The notes below the pieces were generated by a model. That model was not told the origin of the DNA. It searched no databases and saw nothing but the letters and a program-made list of their open reading frames with translations. Below, in pieces: positions 1 to 10,574 of a DNA stretch of 64,000 bases (within the stretch, counting starts at the first letter, position 1; every line of letters begins with the position of its first letter). The position numbers and the translations under genes are program-made. Source of the DNA: Ciona intestinalis (Eukaryota > Chordata > Ascidiacea > Phlebobranchia > Cionidae); NCBI RefSeq assembly GCF_000224145.3, contig NW_004190425.2:38070-102069 (forward strand), given 5' to 3'.

Positions 1-314
1 TTTGCAATAAAGCCTATTAAAAGTTAGATGAAATAAAACACAGTAAAGGATCGAATGAATTTCAAACTATACCCGGCTTTTGTCCAAAATGGGCCGTCAA
101 CGCAATTCGTGACCTTTAATACAAACAATATACGACAAAGATGGTGGTTCTAAATCAAACAAGTGTTGGACTAAATATTTACGTTTTACTAGAGATAAAT
201 TGATCATGAATTGTTGAAGGTGCTCGCACATATCTCAACGAATTCATGCCTGTTTCAAAATCGCAATTTAAACTTAGCTTATAACACTTAACTGGAAGTG
301 TTGACCTACTTTAC
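1..314. other. Unannotated AT-rich stretch
   Basis: No gene, repeat or RNA could be recognised in these bases. All frames are short and broken. The stretch lies downstream (in minus-strand sense) of the weak exon pair at 315-592, so further exons of that possible gene might fall here or outside the window. Confidence 0.5.
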
Positions 315-592
315 CGCCTGCAGCCTTTCTAAACATATGTCTGCACCTAACCGGAATGAAAGGTCTGCATACCACCAGTTAATCATTATCTAATATAAAA
401 TCGGTAACTTGCCCTTAAATGTTTAGGAAAGCAGATAATTAAAAGCTGACGAAATCTATTATTTTAGCACTTACACGCAGCGTACTCCTGAAACCGCTTG
501 TCGCAAATGTGAGGCGAAAATGGTGGATGCCAACACCTCGAATACAAGTAACCGCAACCAGATGGTAAAGGGCAAGTTACTTGAACCGTGGA
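315..592 (-). CDS. Possible two-exon fragment of a cysteine-rich protein
   Basis: This is a weak candidate. On the minus strand a reading frame running from about 592 to 475 encodes a Cys-rich segment (TCPLPSGCGYLYSRCW, then HICDKRFQEYAA) and ends at a perfect donor, gtaagt (469-474). A second possible exon, 315-364, is preceded by an acceptor ending in cag, follows the donor in phase (1 nt + 2 nt) and ends at gtaaag (309-314), giving YLSFRLGADICLERLQA. No protein family is recognised. The 5' side of the first exon is lost because a hAT-like MITE lies immediately upstream (601-1093), followed by an assembly gap. It could equally be a chance open frame. The two matching splice sites are the only reason to list it. 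Confidence 0.2.
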
Positions 593-600
593 AATGTACG

Positions 601-1093
601 CACAGAAATAAAAAAGAGTAGAACGCGCAACTTTCCAAAACCGTGATATATTCTTTTTTCTATTTACGTGACCGCCAACTCCGTCCCCATTTCCCTTCGT
701 CTCCATTGTAAAAGATGGGCGCATAATGTTTTTGGAAGGTTTTAGTTGTTTATTTTAAAAACTACACCAACTATTCAAGTTTGTTAGGCTAGTTTAGTTA
801 TTTGGTACGTTAACGCTTACAGTTTACCACTTGTTTAGGAAATTTAATTATTTTAAAAAAATTAATTAAAAATTTCAAACAAACGGTTTTTTAGAAATAT
901 ATATATATTAGAAAATAGTTTTTTTACACAATAACTTTAAATTAAGTCAAAAAACGAAGAAAAAGTACACAAAACGTCATCGACTCCATGGACTACAATA
1001 GTAAACGGGAACGACCCGCGAAAGAGAGACAGTGTATCGTGCTCTCTCCTTGGCCGACATTGGAGATGCCCTTCTATTCTTTTTATTTCTGTG
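601..1093. mobile_element. hAT-like MITE, complete copy with 8-bp target duplication
   Basis: A 493-bp non-coding element starts CACAGAAATAAAAAAGAG and ends in a near-complementary terminus, CTTTTTATTTCTGTG. It is flanked by the perfect 8-bp direct repeat AATGTACG (593-600 and 1094-1101). Inverted ends of about 28 bp plus an 8-bp duplication fit a hAT-superfamily non-autonomous element. The interior is AT-rich with no coding frame. Related copies lie at 1785-2136 (truncated), 2137-2629 and 31284-31777. Confidence 0.85.
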
Positions 1094-1108
1094 AATGTAC
1101 GCCGACAG

Positions 1109-1158
1109 NNNNNNNNNNNNNNNNNNNNNNNNNNNNNNNNNNNNNNNNNNNNNNNNNN
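1109..1158. other. Assembly gap (50 N)
   Basis: Fifty consecutive N bases. The gap directly abuts the 24-bp minisatellite that follows, so collapsed tandem repeats are the likely cause and the true length is unknown. Confidence 0.99.
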
Positions 1159-1511
1159 AGAAACAGTTTATTTTTTTTCGTAGAAACATGTTATTTTGTT
1201 TCCGTAGAAACAGTTTATTTTGTTTCCGTAGAAACACTTTATTTTGTTTCCGTAGAAACAGTTTATTTTGTTTTCGTAGAAACAGTTTATTTTGTTTCCG
1301 TAGAAACAGTTTATTTTGTTTCCGTAGAAACACTTTATTTTGTTTCCGTAGAAACAGTTTATTTTGTTTCCGTAGAAACAGTTTATTTTGTTTCCGTAGA
1401 AACAGTTTATTTTGTTTCAGAAACACGTTAGTTTGTTTCCATAGAAACAGGTTATTTTGTTTCCATAGAAACATATTATTTTGTTTCAGAAACACTTTTT
1501 TATGTTTCTGG
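1159..1511. repeat. 24-bp minisatellite
   Basis: About 14 head-to-tail copies of a 24-base unit (gtagaaacagtttattttgt plus ttcc), nearly perfect from about 1187 to 1426 and then degenerate and shortened. The unit contains gaaac and its complement gtttc, so each copy can fold on itself. Because 24 is a multiple of three, the array is open in several frames on both strands. Those frames are not evidence of coding. A diffuse zone rich in GAAAC/GTTTC continues to about 1760. Confidence 0.95.
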
Positions 1512-1784
1512 TAATAATAATATCATATTAGGAAGACCAGTGCGGATTTACAGTAAATACTACTCTTTGTTGCCATCCAGTGTGCGAAACGAAATAAATT
1601 GTTCAGAAACAAATTTTAATTTTTACAACATAAACAAAGTTGTTTGTTTCTTTTGAAAAAAAACGTTTCTAAAATTTTGTTTCTGGAAACAAAATAGTGC
1701 AATTAGAAACATATTTCGTTTCGGAGAAACAAATTTAGAAACAAAATTTCAGAAATGCATTGGCTTAGATAGGCTATACCATAC
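1512..1784. repeat. Degenerate GAAAC/GTTTC-rich zone
   Basis: The stretch is rich in irregularly spaced gaaac and gtttc words, probably decayed minisatellite units. No gene is seen. Confidence 0.5.
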
Positions 1785-2136
1785 CCCTTCGTCTCCATTG
1801 TAAAAGATGGGCGCATAATGTTTTTGGAAGGTTTTAGTTGTTTATTTTAAAAACTACACCAACTATTCAAGTTTGTTAGGCTAGTTTAGTTATTTGGTAC
1901 GTTAACGCTTACAGTTTACCACTTGTTTAGGAAATTTAATTATTTAAAAAAAATAGCGTGTTTTTTAGAAAATATATATATATTAGAAAATAGTTTTTTT
2001 ACACAATAACTTTAAATTAAGTCAAAAAACGAAGAAAAAGTACACAAAACGTCATCGACTCCATTGACTACAATAGTAAACGGGAACGACCCGCGAAAGA
2101 GAGACAGTGTATCGTGCTCTCTCCGACATTGGAGAT
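1785..2136. mobile_element. Truncated hAT-like MITE copy
   Basis: This segment repeats the interior of the element at 601-1093, beginning at that copy's base ~692 and ending at 'gacattggagat' where the right terminus should follow. About 90 bases of the left end and the last ~28 bases are missing. A complete copy begins at the very next base (2137), so this copy was probably interrupted or recombined. Confidence 0.8.
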
Positions 2137-2629
2137 CACAGAAATAAAAAAGAGTAGAACGCGCAACTCTCCAAAACCGTGATATATTCTTTTTTCTATT
2201 CACGTGACCACCAACTCCGTCCCCATTTCGCTTGATCTCCATTGTAAAAGATAGGCGCGCAGTGGTTTTAGGAGGTTTTAGCTGTTTATTTCAAAAACTA
2301 CACCAACTACTCAAGTTTATTAGACCAGTTTAGTTATTTGGTAGGTTAACGCTTACAGTTTACCACTCGTTTGGAAAATTCAATTATTTAATAATTTTAA
2401 TTAAAAACTTTAAACAAACGGCTTATTAGAAATATATATATACTAGAAAATAGTTATTTTACCTTATAACTTTTAATCAAATCAAAAAACGAATAAAAAC
2501 AACATAAAACGCCCTCGATTCCATTGACTACAATGGTTAACGGGAACGACCCGCGAAAAAGAGAGAGTGTATCACCTCTCTCCTTTACCGACATTGGAGA
2601 TGCGCGTTCTATTCTTTTTTATTTCTGTG
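2137..2629. mobile_element. hAT-like MITE, complete termini
   Basis: A 493-bp copy runs from CACAGAAATAAAAAAGAG to CTTTTTTATTTCTGTG, the same length and ends as the copy at 601-1093. The flanks (ttggagat on the left, taacagat on the right) do not form a target duplication. It therefore lies inside a rearranged array rather than being a simple insertion. Confidence 0.8.
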
Positions 2630-2815
2630 TAACAGATGGACACACAGTGGTTTTAGGAAGATATACCTGTTTATTTTAAAAACTACAGTTTATAAGGCCG
2701 GTTAAATTATTTAGTAGATTAACACTTCCAGTTTAGCGCTTGTTTGAGAATTTTTTTAAAAATTTAAGAAATTTATTTAAAAACGTTCAAACAAACGATT
2801 TGTTAAAAATAAAGA
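2630..2815. mobile_element. Partial hAT-like MITE interior
   Basis: The sequence matches the middle of the MITE family (from 'taacagatggacacacagtgg' through the 'aaacgttcaaacaaacg' segment) but lacks both ends. The stretch after the second gap, from 3613, begins with the same sequence ('atatacctgtttattttaaa'). This could be a duplication or an assembly artefact. Confidence 0.65.
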
Positions 2816-3520
2816 AAGAAAATGATGTTTCATTTTTTAGGTATTACGTAGGGCTATAACATATTCGAAGCTGGATCGGGAGAAAATTCTATAAATATGT
2901 TTTTATGACGAATATTAATATTCAGTTATAAAAAAAAGTTGAAATTTATTTTTTTTTCGATGGGGATAACATGTGAGTGACCTACATGGATGTATGCGTA
3001 AGTTATATTTCGCCGAAATATTTTAAAATTTATAACTTGTATGATTCGGGTTATGACCCTCATACTTGTTTGTATTCTGAACCCTTCCCCGCACTTTTTT
3101 GAAGAAAATGATGTTTCATTTTTTAGGTATTACGTAGCGCTATAACATATTCGAAGCTGGATCGGGAGAAAATTCTATAAATATGTTTTTATGACGAATA
3201 TTAATATTCAGTTATAAAAAAAAGTTGAAATTAATTTTTTTTTCGATAGGGATAACATGCTAGTGACCTACATAGATGTATGCAAAAGTTATATTTTGGA
3301 AAAAAAAATCAAAAATATAATATTTATATGATACAAGTTATCATCATACTTTTTTATATTTAACATCTATCCCCGCACTTTTTTAAAGAAAATAATGTTT
3401 CATATTTTAGGTATCACTTAGCGCTATAACATATTCGAAGCTGGATCCGGAGAAAATTCTATAAATATGTTTTTATGACGAATATTAATATTCATAATTA
3501 ATATTTTTTTGAATTTTAAA
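2816..3520. repeat. Tandem array of a ~285-bp unit
   Basis: Three consecutive copies begin near 2821, 3107 and 3391 with 'aatgatgtttcat' or a close variant and share 'cgaagctggatcgggagaaa' and 'atgtttttatgacgaatatt'. The periods are about 286 and 284 bases. The third copy is incomplete and runs towards the gap at 3563. It is AT-rich with no coding frame and looks like a short satellite array. Confidence 0.85.
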
Positions 3521-3562
3521 TTTTTTATTTTAGAATCGGTACCGCTGGGGTCTAGTTAGTAC

Positions 3563-3612
3563 NNNNNNNNNNNNNNNNNNNNNNNNNNNNNNNNNNNNNN
3601 NNNNNNNNNNNN
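3563..3612. other. Assembly gap (50 N)
   Basis: Fifty consecutive N bases between the 285-bp tandem array and a partial MITE interior. Near-identical MITE sequence on both sides (about 2655-2815 and from 3613) suggests repeats caused the break. Confidence 0.99.
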
Positions 3613-3860
3613 ATATACCTGTTTATTTTAAAAACTACAGTTTATAAGGCCGGTTAAATTATTTAGTAGATTAACACTTCCAGTTTAGCGCTTGTTTGAG
3701 AAATTTTTGAAAAATTTAAGAAATTTATTTAAAAACGTTTAAACAAACGATTTGTTAAAAATATTTATATATTTGGAAATAGTTATTTTTCCCTACAAGT
3801 TTAAATTAAGTAAAAAAAACGAAAAATTAAATAAAACGCTCTGATTTCCATTAACAAGGC
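3613..3860. mobile_element. Partial hAT-like MITE interior after gap
   Basis: Another internal fragment of the CACAGAAAT family, almost the same as 2655-2815 at its start and extending further through 'attaagtaaaaaaaacg' and 'aaaacgctctgatttcc'. The right terminus is absent. It is directly followed by fragments of the other inverted-repeat family. Confidence 0.6.
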
Positions 3861-4045
3861 TACAATAGGAAATTTCGGATACAGTAGGATGGAGGAAGAT
3901 GAGACACTTTGTCAGACGAGACTTTTTAAAAAAAAAATTTTACGGACCCCTATATAATAATAATCACGAAAAATCGACAGTATTATCACGACTTTATAAA
4001 CCGCGCGTCAAAGCTGATTACTGTTTTCAAATATTAAAAAAATAT

Positions 4046-5697
4046 AGTAGGGTGGGGGAAGATGGGACACTTTGACAGACCAGACTTTTTTAATTTTCTT
4101 TTTACGTACCCCCATTTAATGATTATCAGGAAAATAAGGTTACAGAATTATTCGACAGTATTATCACGACTTTATAAAAACGCCCGTCAAAGCTGATTAC
4201 TGTTTTTAAATATTAAAAAAATATGTAAAATAGAAACAATATACTTTGAACAGGTAAAAAATGCGAAATAGTAAGGTGCTATTTTTAATGCTCGCTAAAT
4301 CATATTAAGGCCGATGAATTTTTTTGGATGCGTGTATGCGAATACAACCTTGAATACTTAATACAGTTTGATTTTGTCTCATAAAACTAGTTTTTGTTTT
4401 GTAAAAAAACATTGAGATATCAGCATGAACAAAAATAGGCAGGGGCATGGCACCCTCTGGGCAGAGGTCAATATGACTTTAATTTATAGAGGGCGCCATG
4501 GGCAGGGGTCAATATGACTTTAATTTGAGATAAAAACAACACCAAAAAATATCGGTTTAACGTTATTTTGTGACGTTTACATGGCAAAAAACTAGCAGAG
4601 CCTGTTAAATTCGGTAGGTTACAATTGCAAGTTGTAGAATACTGCTAATGGCGCCGTGGCATAGTGGTTAACGTACGTGCCTGCCTGCAACCCAGAGGTA
4701 ATGGGCTCAAGGCTCGACGTTGCTACCATTGTGGGTGTATGTGTCCTTGGGCAAGATACTTAACGACAATTGCTCCAACCCAGTGGTCACTAATGGGTTG
4801 TTCAAATTATCAGCAATACATAAAAAAAATAAAAAAATAATTATCCACAAAGTAACATGCATGGTAACTCGTAGGCTGGCGCGAGGTGCTAAACCCATGT
4901 GATAATGACTGTTGTTTTCCGGCCACGGGAAGATAAAGTAAGTTACATTCATATTTCAATTTAGAGTCCCATCTTCCCCCACATTGTAGTTTTGTATGTT
5001 TTCATTGCCAAACTTTGAAAGATTTGCTTTTAATTTAGTAATTTATACCTCAGGGGGTTTTCAACTACAATATACTGATATAATAAAAAGATAATATTTT
5101 GAAAATATATTCGAAATTTGGTCATTTGCACTTGGTGATAATTTATAAGAAATGGCTTGTGCCAAAAACAGAGTAGTAATACCAAATTTGTAGCAAAAAT
5201 AAAAACTTTATCAATAGTTGTTATCAATTTTCTGTTAGTACAAGTTCATACAATATTTATCCATTGAAGTTCGAACATTACCCATTGGTGTTCAAACAAT
5301 ACCAATTGGTATGCAATAATATAATGTATAGGTAACATGTTGAAAACTAGCAGTAGGGCAAGAAAAAGAATGTTTAGACCTAATTTTCAAAGCGTACAGT
5401 ATTATTTCGTGGTATTTACGTATATTCCTATTCATAAATACACTTTGCAATCAAAATTAACAATGATTTTAAATTGTCTCATCTTATCCTGTGTATTTTC
5501 AAAATTGTAAAATTTCACCTGTTGTGCGGATCGGTAAACTCCTCGTGTGTTTTATTATATTTTATTAAGTTGGTGTTAAATAATAAAGGAATGATAGTAC
5601 CAATTCATGGTATTTCCTAAAAACCGTCATCTATTTTGATTTTGGAAATATTTGGCAATATGTGCTTAAGTGTCCCATCTTTCCCCATTGTACTATA
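4046..5697. mobile_element. Long inverted-repeat element carrying a nested SINE
   Basis: The element starts at 'tagtagggtgggggaagatg' and ends in the approximate complement 'tcccatctttccccattgta'. The interior matches, in order, the copy at 38548-39566. The difference is a tRNA-derived SINE inserted at about 4651. There is no transposase frame, so it is non-autonomous. A truncated relative precedes it at about 3880-4045. The open frame on the minus strand at 5030-5227 is repeat sequence and recurs at 38890-39087. Confidence 0.8.
4651..4950 (+). mobile_element. tRNA-derived SINE nested in an inverted-repeat element
   Basis: The head 'gcgccgtggcatagtggtta' resembles a tRNA with an A box, and a B-box-like 'gggctcaaggctcg' follows about 55 bases later. 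The body carries 'ggcaagatacttaacg' and 'ccagtggtcactaatggg', shared with many copies in this window, and ends in 'gttacattcat'. Both flanks match the uninterrupted element sequence at about 7863-7925 and 38765-38825, so the insertion point is clear. Confidence 0.85.
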
Positions 5698-6123
5698 TTT
5701 GTATTTAGTTAAAATCCGATATACCGCCATTCGCATATTTAAGAATTTGCTAGACCACGCGGTAACCGCATGCCCAATGCGTGTTGAAAGTATGCCCAAA
5801 AAATTGAGTTAATTAAGCGAGTTGAAACATAAATGTGGGCGATTTAATAAGACAGGTTAGATCACGAAGTCAAATCACCTGCGTTGTTTCGTCTCATGCC
5901 TCCGGTAAAAATTGCCAGCTGGGCAATTAAACCTGTAATCATCTATCATTAAGTCAAGATCGATGCTCTGAAGTTGTCGGGCTTCTTCTTATATCGGTGA
6001 TGTAACGGTCTAGTCACTAGAACGCACCGTTTACCCATGAACACGTCTCCCGAGAAGTGTTTAACTTCCAATTAAACGGAATTCTATTGTAGCAGAAGTA
6101 AGTTTTAATCTAAACACTTCGGG

Positions 6124-6130
6124 TATATAA
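6124..6130 (+). promoter_or_regulatory. TATA box of first secreted-protein gene
   Basis: TATATAA lies 77 bases upstream of the ATG at 6207, a reasonable distance for a short 5' leader. The tandem copy also has a TATA box (10568-10574) upstream of its start. Confidence 0.55.
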
Positions 6131-6206
6131 GTTCAATCGATCATGCAGATATATCATCAGAAGTTTAGATACAACCAACACAGGTCAACTTAAAACAACA
6201 GAAAGA

Positions 6207-7199
6207 ATGAAAGTTTCAGTTGCACTTATTGCTCTTCTCTTCGGCTATGCTTATGCTCAAGGTAAGTTAAATAAATGTTTCTGCTTATACATGTATGAAC
6301 ATGGTTCAGATCGATAAGTGTAATGTTTTTTTTTTACAGTTGCATACGTTGATACATGGCCAGCTAATGACCAAACACCAGCGGGAGCCCGAGGTGTGGT
6401 CGGTTATAACGAGATCGGGAACGGAACTTGTACCTTGAAGTTTCCAGATGCTGTCTACTGGTTCCATGTAAGTTAAATACATGCGCAATTGTGCAAACGT
6501 GTAGCTGTAACTACTTTTTACTAATAATAACTTTACAGATGTTTGACGGAGACATCGTGCCATCAAAGTCTAGCGTCTCCGAAGGATTATACGCGATCAC
6601 CGCACCAAATAAGGATTGGCAAGACACTGGAAACTTTTCATTTGTCGTTAACTTTTTCTTCGAAACCTTTAACGCCTCCCAAATTTTGTGGAGCTGTGAC
6701 GTCAGCGATAGTAGCCCACGTGAGTTGATGACGTCATAAGCCAAATATATTTTGTGTTACTTTTGTCTTACGCTTATTGTTGATAGTTTCAGTTGAGTCA
6801 TTCCCAAACAACATGGAGCAGAACTACACCCGAGCACGAATCACAGATTTGAACATGACCGACCAAACCAAGATTATCCTTACACTTCCTGACTCTGTAG
6901 ATAATTTTGGAGTAGACGCTCCAGCAGTTGTAGAAGCTGTAAACGGAAATGCTTATACCATCGGTAACTTTGGGGTTCAAAAAGAGGTAAGCTTTAAATT
7001 CCGTACATCTTATAGGCCATATTTCCATTCCGATATATTGTATTAAAAACGATAACGAAACCATTTCACTTAGTTCCGTTTCGAGTTCAACTACTTGACA
7101 CGATGGTTCTCTGCAAGTGAGATCACTCTCTCTTCCGTGGAAGGAGCTGAAGAGGAAGAAGAAGAAACTTCAAGAAAACGACGAAATGCTCACTTTTAA
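6207..7199 (+). CDS. Secreted glycoprotein, unknown family, tandem copy 1
   Basis: Five exons: 6207-6261, 6340-6467, 6539-6719, 6793-6986 and 7074-7199, together 684 nt, 227 aa. All introns are GT-AG and short (71-87 nt). Residues 1-18 (MKVSVALIALLFGYAYAQ) are a signal peptide encoded almost alone by exon 1, so the product should enter the secretory pathway. The mature chain has just two cysteines (in GTCTL and WSCDV), which could form one disulfide, and five N-glycosylation sequons (NGT, NFS, NAS, NYT, NMT). It ends in an acidic run (EEEEEE) followed by a basic RKRR near the C-terminus. Alternating hydrophobic and polar stretches suggest a beta-sandwich. A carbohydrate-binding module is a guess only. 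The mature part is nearly identical to the copy at 10671-12139, which has an extra intron and a different C-terminus. Confidence 0.9.
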
Positions 7200-7380
7200 T
7201 TTGTAGATATCGCCTTCTGTAGAGCTCTATAATTCAAAATATAGCCAAATCCCTAATACTCTAAATTATTATTCCTGATAAAGATTTATCGCTCTTACGT
7301 CCTAAAATCACCGAATAATATTAGTAATGTATAATTTCCATTGTTATTCGTTGAATTTCTGTCATGTAGGAACCGATGCC

Positions 7381-7386
7381 AATAAA
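7381..7386 (+). other. Poly(A) signal AATAAA
   Basis: AATAAA lies about 180 bases after the stop codon of the first secreted-protein gene and just before an inverted-repeat element. It probably ends that transcript. Confidence 0.5.
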
Positions 7387-7412
7387 CAATATTCAAATAG
7401 CATTGTTTCGTA

Positions 7413-8090
7413 TAGTAAGGTGGGGGAAGATGGGACACTTTGTCAGACGAGACCTTTTTAATTTTTTTTTTTTAAATATTAAAAGAATATGTAAAATAGA
7501 AACAGTTTAATTTGAACAGGTAAAAAATACGAAATAGTAAGGTGCTATTTTTTAATGCTCGCTAAATCATAGTAAAGTCAATCAATTTTTTTAGTTTGCG
7601 TGTGCGAACGATTAAACTAGTTTCATAGCTTCATAAAACAACCTTGAATATTTCCTACAGTTTGATTTTGTCTCATAAAACTAGTTTTAGTTTTGTAAAA
7701 ACGCACTGAGATATATGCATGAAGAAAATAGGCAGGGGTCAATATCACTTTAATTTAAGATAAAAACAACAAACATATCGGTTTATATTTTAATTTATTT
7801 CAAAAAGTTTGACGCTATATATATAAAGTTTACATGTCAAAGAAACTAGCACAGCCGAATAAATTCGGTAGGTTTACTACAAGTTGCGGTATACTGCTAA
7901 TGTAAATATATTTCAATTTAGAGTCCCATCTTTCCCCACATAATTGTAGTTTTGTATGTTTTCATTGCCAAGCTTTAAAAGGGTTGCTTTTAATTCAATA
8001 ATTTAAAATTGAGGGCGCCATGCTCAGGGGTTATTTAACTATAAGATACTGATATAAAAAAGATAACATTTTGAAAATATATATGAAAAC
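7413..8090. mobile_element. Partial long inverted-repeat element
   Basis: The left end 'tagtaaggtgggggaagatg' is intact. The interior follows the copy at 38548-39566 through 'tttagagtcccatctttccc' (about 7920-7940), but the order is disturbed and the right terminus is missing. Its uninterrupted 'actgctaatgtaaat' is the empty-site counterpart of the SINE insertion at 4651. Confidence 0.7.
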
Positions 8091-8469
8091 TTTACACCGT
8101 ACAGACGATACAATGTAAAAAATAAGTAAAGTACATTTAATTACACTAACTGGAAGGCTATGAATAGTGGTACATAAATATGATGAGGTATTATGCTGCT
8201 ATAGTTAACCATTATTTGAAAAGACATGTTCGATTCCTTGTTGCTATGCATAGAAAACAACCTCTTTAACTTATATGCTTTCCTTGAGTTTGCTCTGCAT
8301 TACAGATTATATATTATACAGAATACAATATGACTTACAATGTACAAGGCAAAGATAAATAATGGTGCCTATCAGTGCTGAGTCAGTATATTATGTAGCT
8401 ATGCGTTCAATCAAAAATTAAAACATAATAAAGTCGACGTTTTATTTTTTGTATAGTTTTGAAGAAGAA
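8091..8469. other. Intergenic, no gene seen
   Basis: AT-rich sequence with no gene, RNA or repeat that could be recognised. Confidence 0.5.
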
Positions 8470-8745
8470 CCATTCGTTATACCAAATCAGAAATAAAATT
8501 TAAATTTTCCTAAATAATTTAGAAACTAGAAATGATCAAAATTGAGCGATTTTTCTCATGGGAAATCCCAGCATTGCGCTACGACCATTTTGTTTACTTA
8601 AGCGGGCGAATTTGTTTTGAAACTCTTTTTTTTTCAAAAGCTGTTTTGTATTTTAAAACTTGGATGGTAGCTTTTGGTCACATTTGAGCATATCTATCAA
8701 TACACAAATTTTGATTTTTCATTGGTATGCCCCTTTGAGTAACAG
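8470..8745. repeat. One arm of a foldback repeat family
   Basis: The segment from 'accaaatcagaaataaaatt' to 'cattggtatgcccctttg' matches the right arm of the inverted pair at 21533-22264 in intron 1 of the DPP4-like gene. Only one arm is present here. Confidence 0.65.
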
Positions 8746-8825
8746 TATTAAAATGTAGGTAACCACAAATTTAAGTTGCCTGATGCTATAAAGTTGGCTT
8801 TATTTAAGAACTCTATTTAAGAAAA

Positions 8826-9062
8826 ATGAATGAATGTATATATGTAACTAACTTTATCCTCGCGTGACCGGAAACGATAGTCGTTATAACACGCGGGTGT
8901 TTACGTGTTCTCATATATGTTACTTTGTAAGTGATTATTTTTTCTTATGTTTTGCTGATAATTTGGACAATCCATTAGTGACCACTGGGTTAAACCAATT
9001 GCCTTTAAGTGTCTTGCCCAAGAACACATACGCCCACAATGGTAGCAGCGACAAGCATTAAA
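8826..9062 (-). mobile_element. SINE fragment, reverse orientation
   Basis: Read on the minus strand this carries the shared SINE body ('ccattgtgggcgtatgtg', 'cttaaaggcaattgg', 'cagtggtcactaatggat') and ends in an ATTCAT-type tail (8826-8840). The tRNA-like head is missing, as expected of a 5'-truncated copy. Confidence 0.75.
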
Positions 9063-10567
9063 TAATCCCTAGTTGTTAAATATTTTTCATCTCCACAGTG
9101 CTGAGTAGCTATAGCATACCGTGTTTCACGATATAAACTGTCTATAGCGGAATTGGCCGTACGAAAGCAAGTACCAACTAACCGTAACGAAACTAAACCA
9201 AACCGAACGCAAACGCAACATAAACAGTGCAAAGCAAAATTGGAGTTGATCCGTAGGAGAACTCCCGATATCTTGAAGAATCAATCACAAAACAAGCTAA
9301 TAAATTGTTAACTATGTGTAGTTTTAGTTCTGGAAATTTACTCTACAATTATATTGTGATTGAATTTTCAAGAGATTAAAGAAAAAAATGTCTTAATTAA
9401 GAGTTGAGAAACGAGCAGGAACAAGTCGCACACAAAAATAACAACAAGAACAACTGTTTGACAGAAAAGGATCTGTATGACCACTTACGTGCTCAAAATA
9501 GGAGATGCTGTATAGGTCAAACAATTCTTGCATAAATCACATTTTGTATATAACAAGTGGGCTATTAAAACTGAACTGTCACTATAAAGTTCTTTGCTTA
9601 TATTTTTAACCAGCACTGGTGGAACCTTTCTGTTGTCTTTTTCCAGCGGCAAATACAAATATCGGCAATAGTTCTATTTTGAAGATTTTGGCATAGAGTT
9701 GCGTTGGGCATTAACATTATCTGCCGAACAAAATTTATATAAAATATTCAAAGTTTTACCTTAATTTTTTGGAAATTTATTTTTTTGACCTCTATTTTTG
9801 TTCGATCATTACCGATTACAAATGTTGCAAATAAAACATCATTTTTTGGCTGCGACTGTGATTAGCTACAAACGTCATTACCTTGGGCGGAAAAATAAAA
9901 ATAATATAATTAATGCAAGAATATTGTTTTTTATATTGTGGCGGTATTGCGCCAAGGGGTGGGCGTTATTTGTTAGAGAACAGGAGAGAAACATATATTG
10001 TTAATCTATTGAAAACTAAAAAACTGAAATATGTAATACACGTATAAATTACGTCATCGTGCCCGCTAGTAACGCAACAATGGAAGAATTCTTTGCCAAC
10101 TACATACAGTATTAATGAAGTGTATATTTTCATTTAAAACCTTGTATGCGTGTCTTTAAGGATGTTTTAATGAAATATTAAGAAGGACACGCCTAAATTT
10201 CACATGGCAAAAAGTTTTTATTTTACATTTCGATAAACAAAGAACGACTGTGGAAATTGTTTGTTTAAATACCAGGCTACATGAAAGATTTTTGTCATCG
10301 TAGCGTATGCAATATACGAACTTGTATAAGTGGACCAACCTGGTCACATTAAACCAATTATTCATTTATTGCCAACCAACAAAGCACAATACTTTACAAT
10401 TAAGCGTCATTAAATCGTTTTGAGGCATCGCGGAGTGTGACGAAATAAATTTAATATATCTGGGGAGGGTGGTAATTAAACGATGAAACACGTCGCTACT
10501 TGAACTAATTTGTGACAAATTGCTTCTGTGATAGTCAGGTGATACGTGTTCTTGTAAACTACTCGTG
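9063..10567. other. Intergenic region, no gene seen
   Basis: Apart from the poly-pyrimidine stretches expected in AT-rich DNA, no gene, RNA or clear repeat is seen. Open frames at 9005-9232 and 9798-10004 have no splice support or recognisable motif. The region should contain the upstream control sequence of the gene at 10671. Confidence 0.5.
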
Positions 10568-10574
10568 TATAAAA
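10568..10574 (+). promoter_or_regulatory. TATA box of second secreted-protein gene
   Basis: TATAAAA within 'gtgtataaaagcagac', 97 bases upstream of the ATG at 10671. It is a good match to the consensus and better than the one in front of copy 1. Confidence 0.65.

Noticed and set aside
1159..1511. CRISPR array
   Set aside because: The units are directly adjacent tandem copies with no unique spacers, and the DNA is clearly eukaryotic.
977..1514. Long open frames on both strands rich in Phe, Lys and Asn
   Set aside because: They are produced by the 24-bp minisatellite, whose unit length is divisible by three, and they include the N gap.
5030..5227. Minus-strand 65-residue frame
   Set aside because: The same frame recurs at 38890-39087 inside another copy of the long inverted-repeat element, so it is transposon sequence without coding value.
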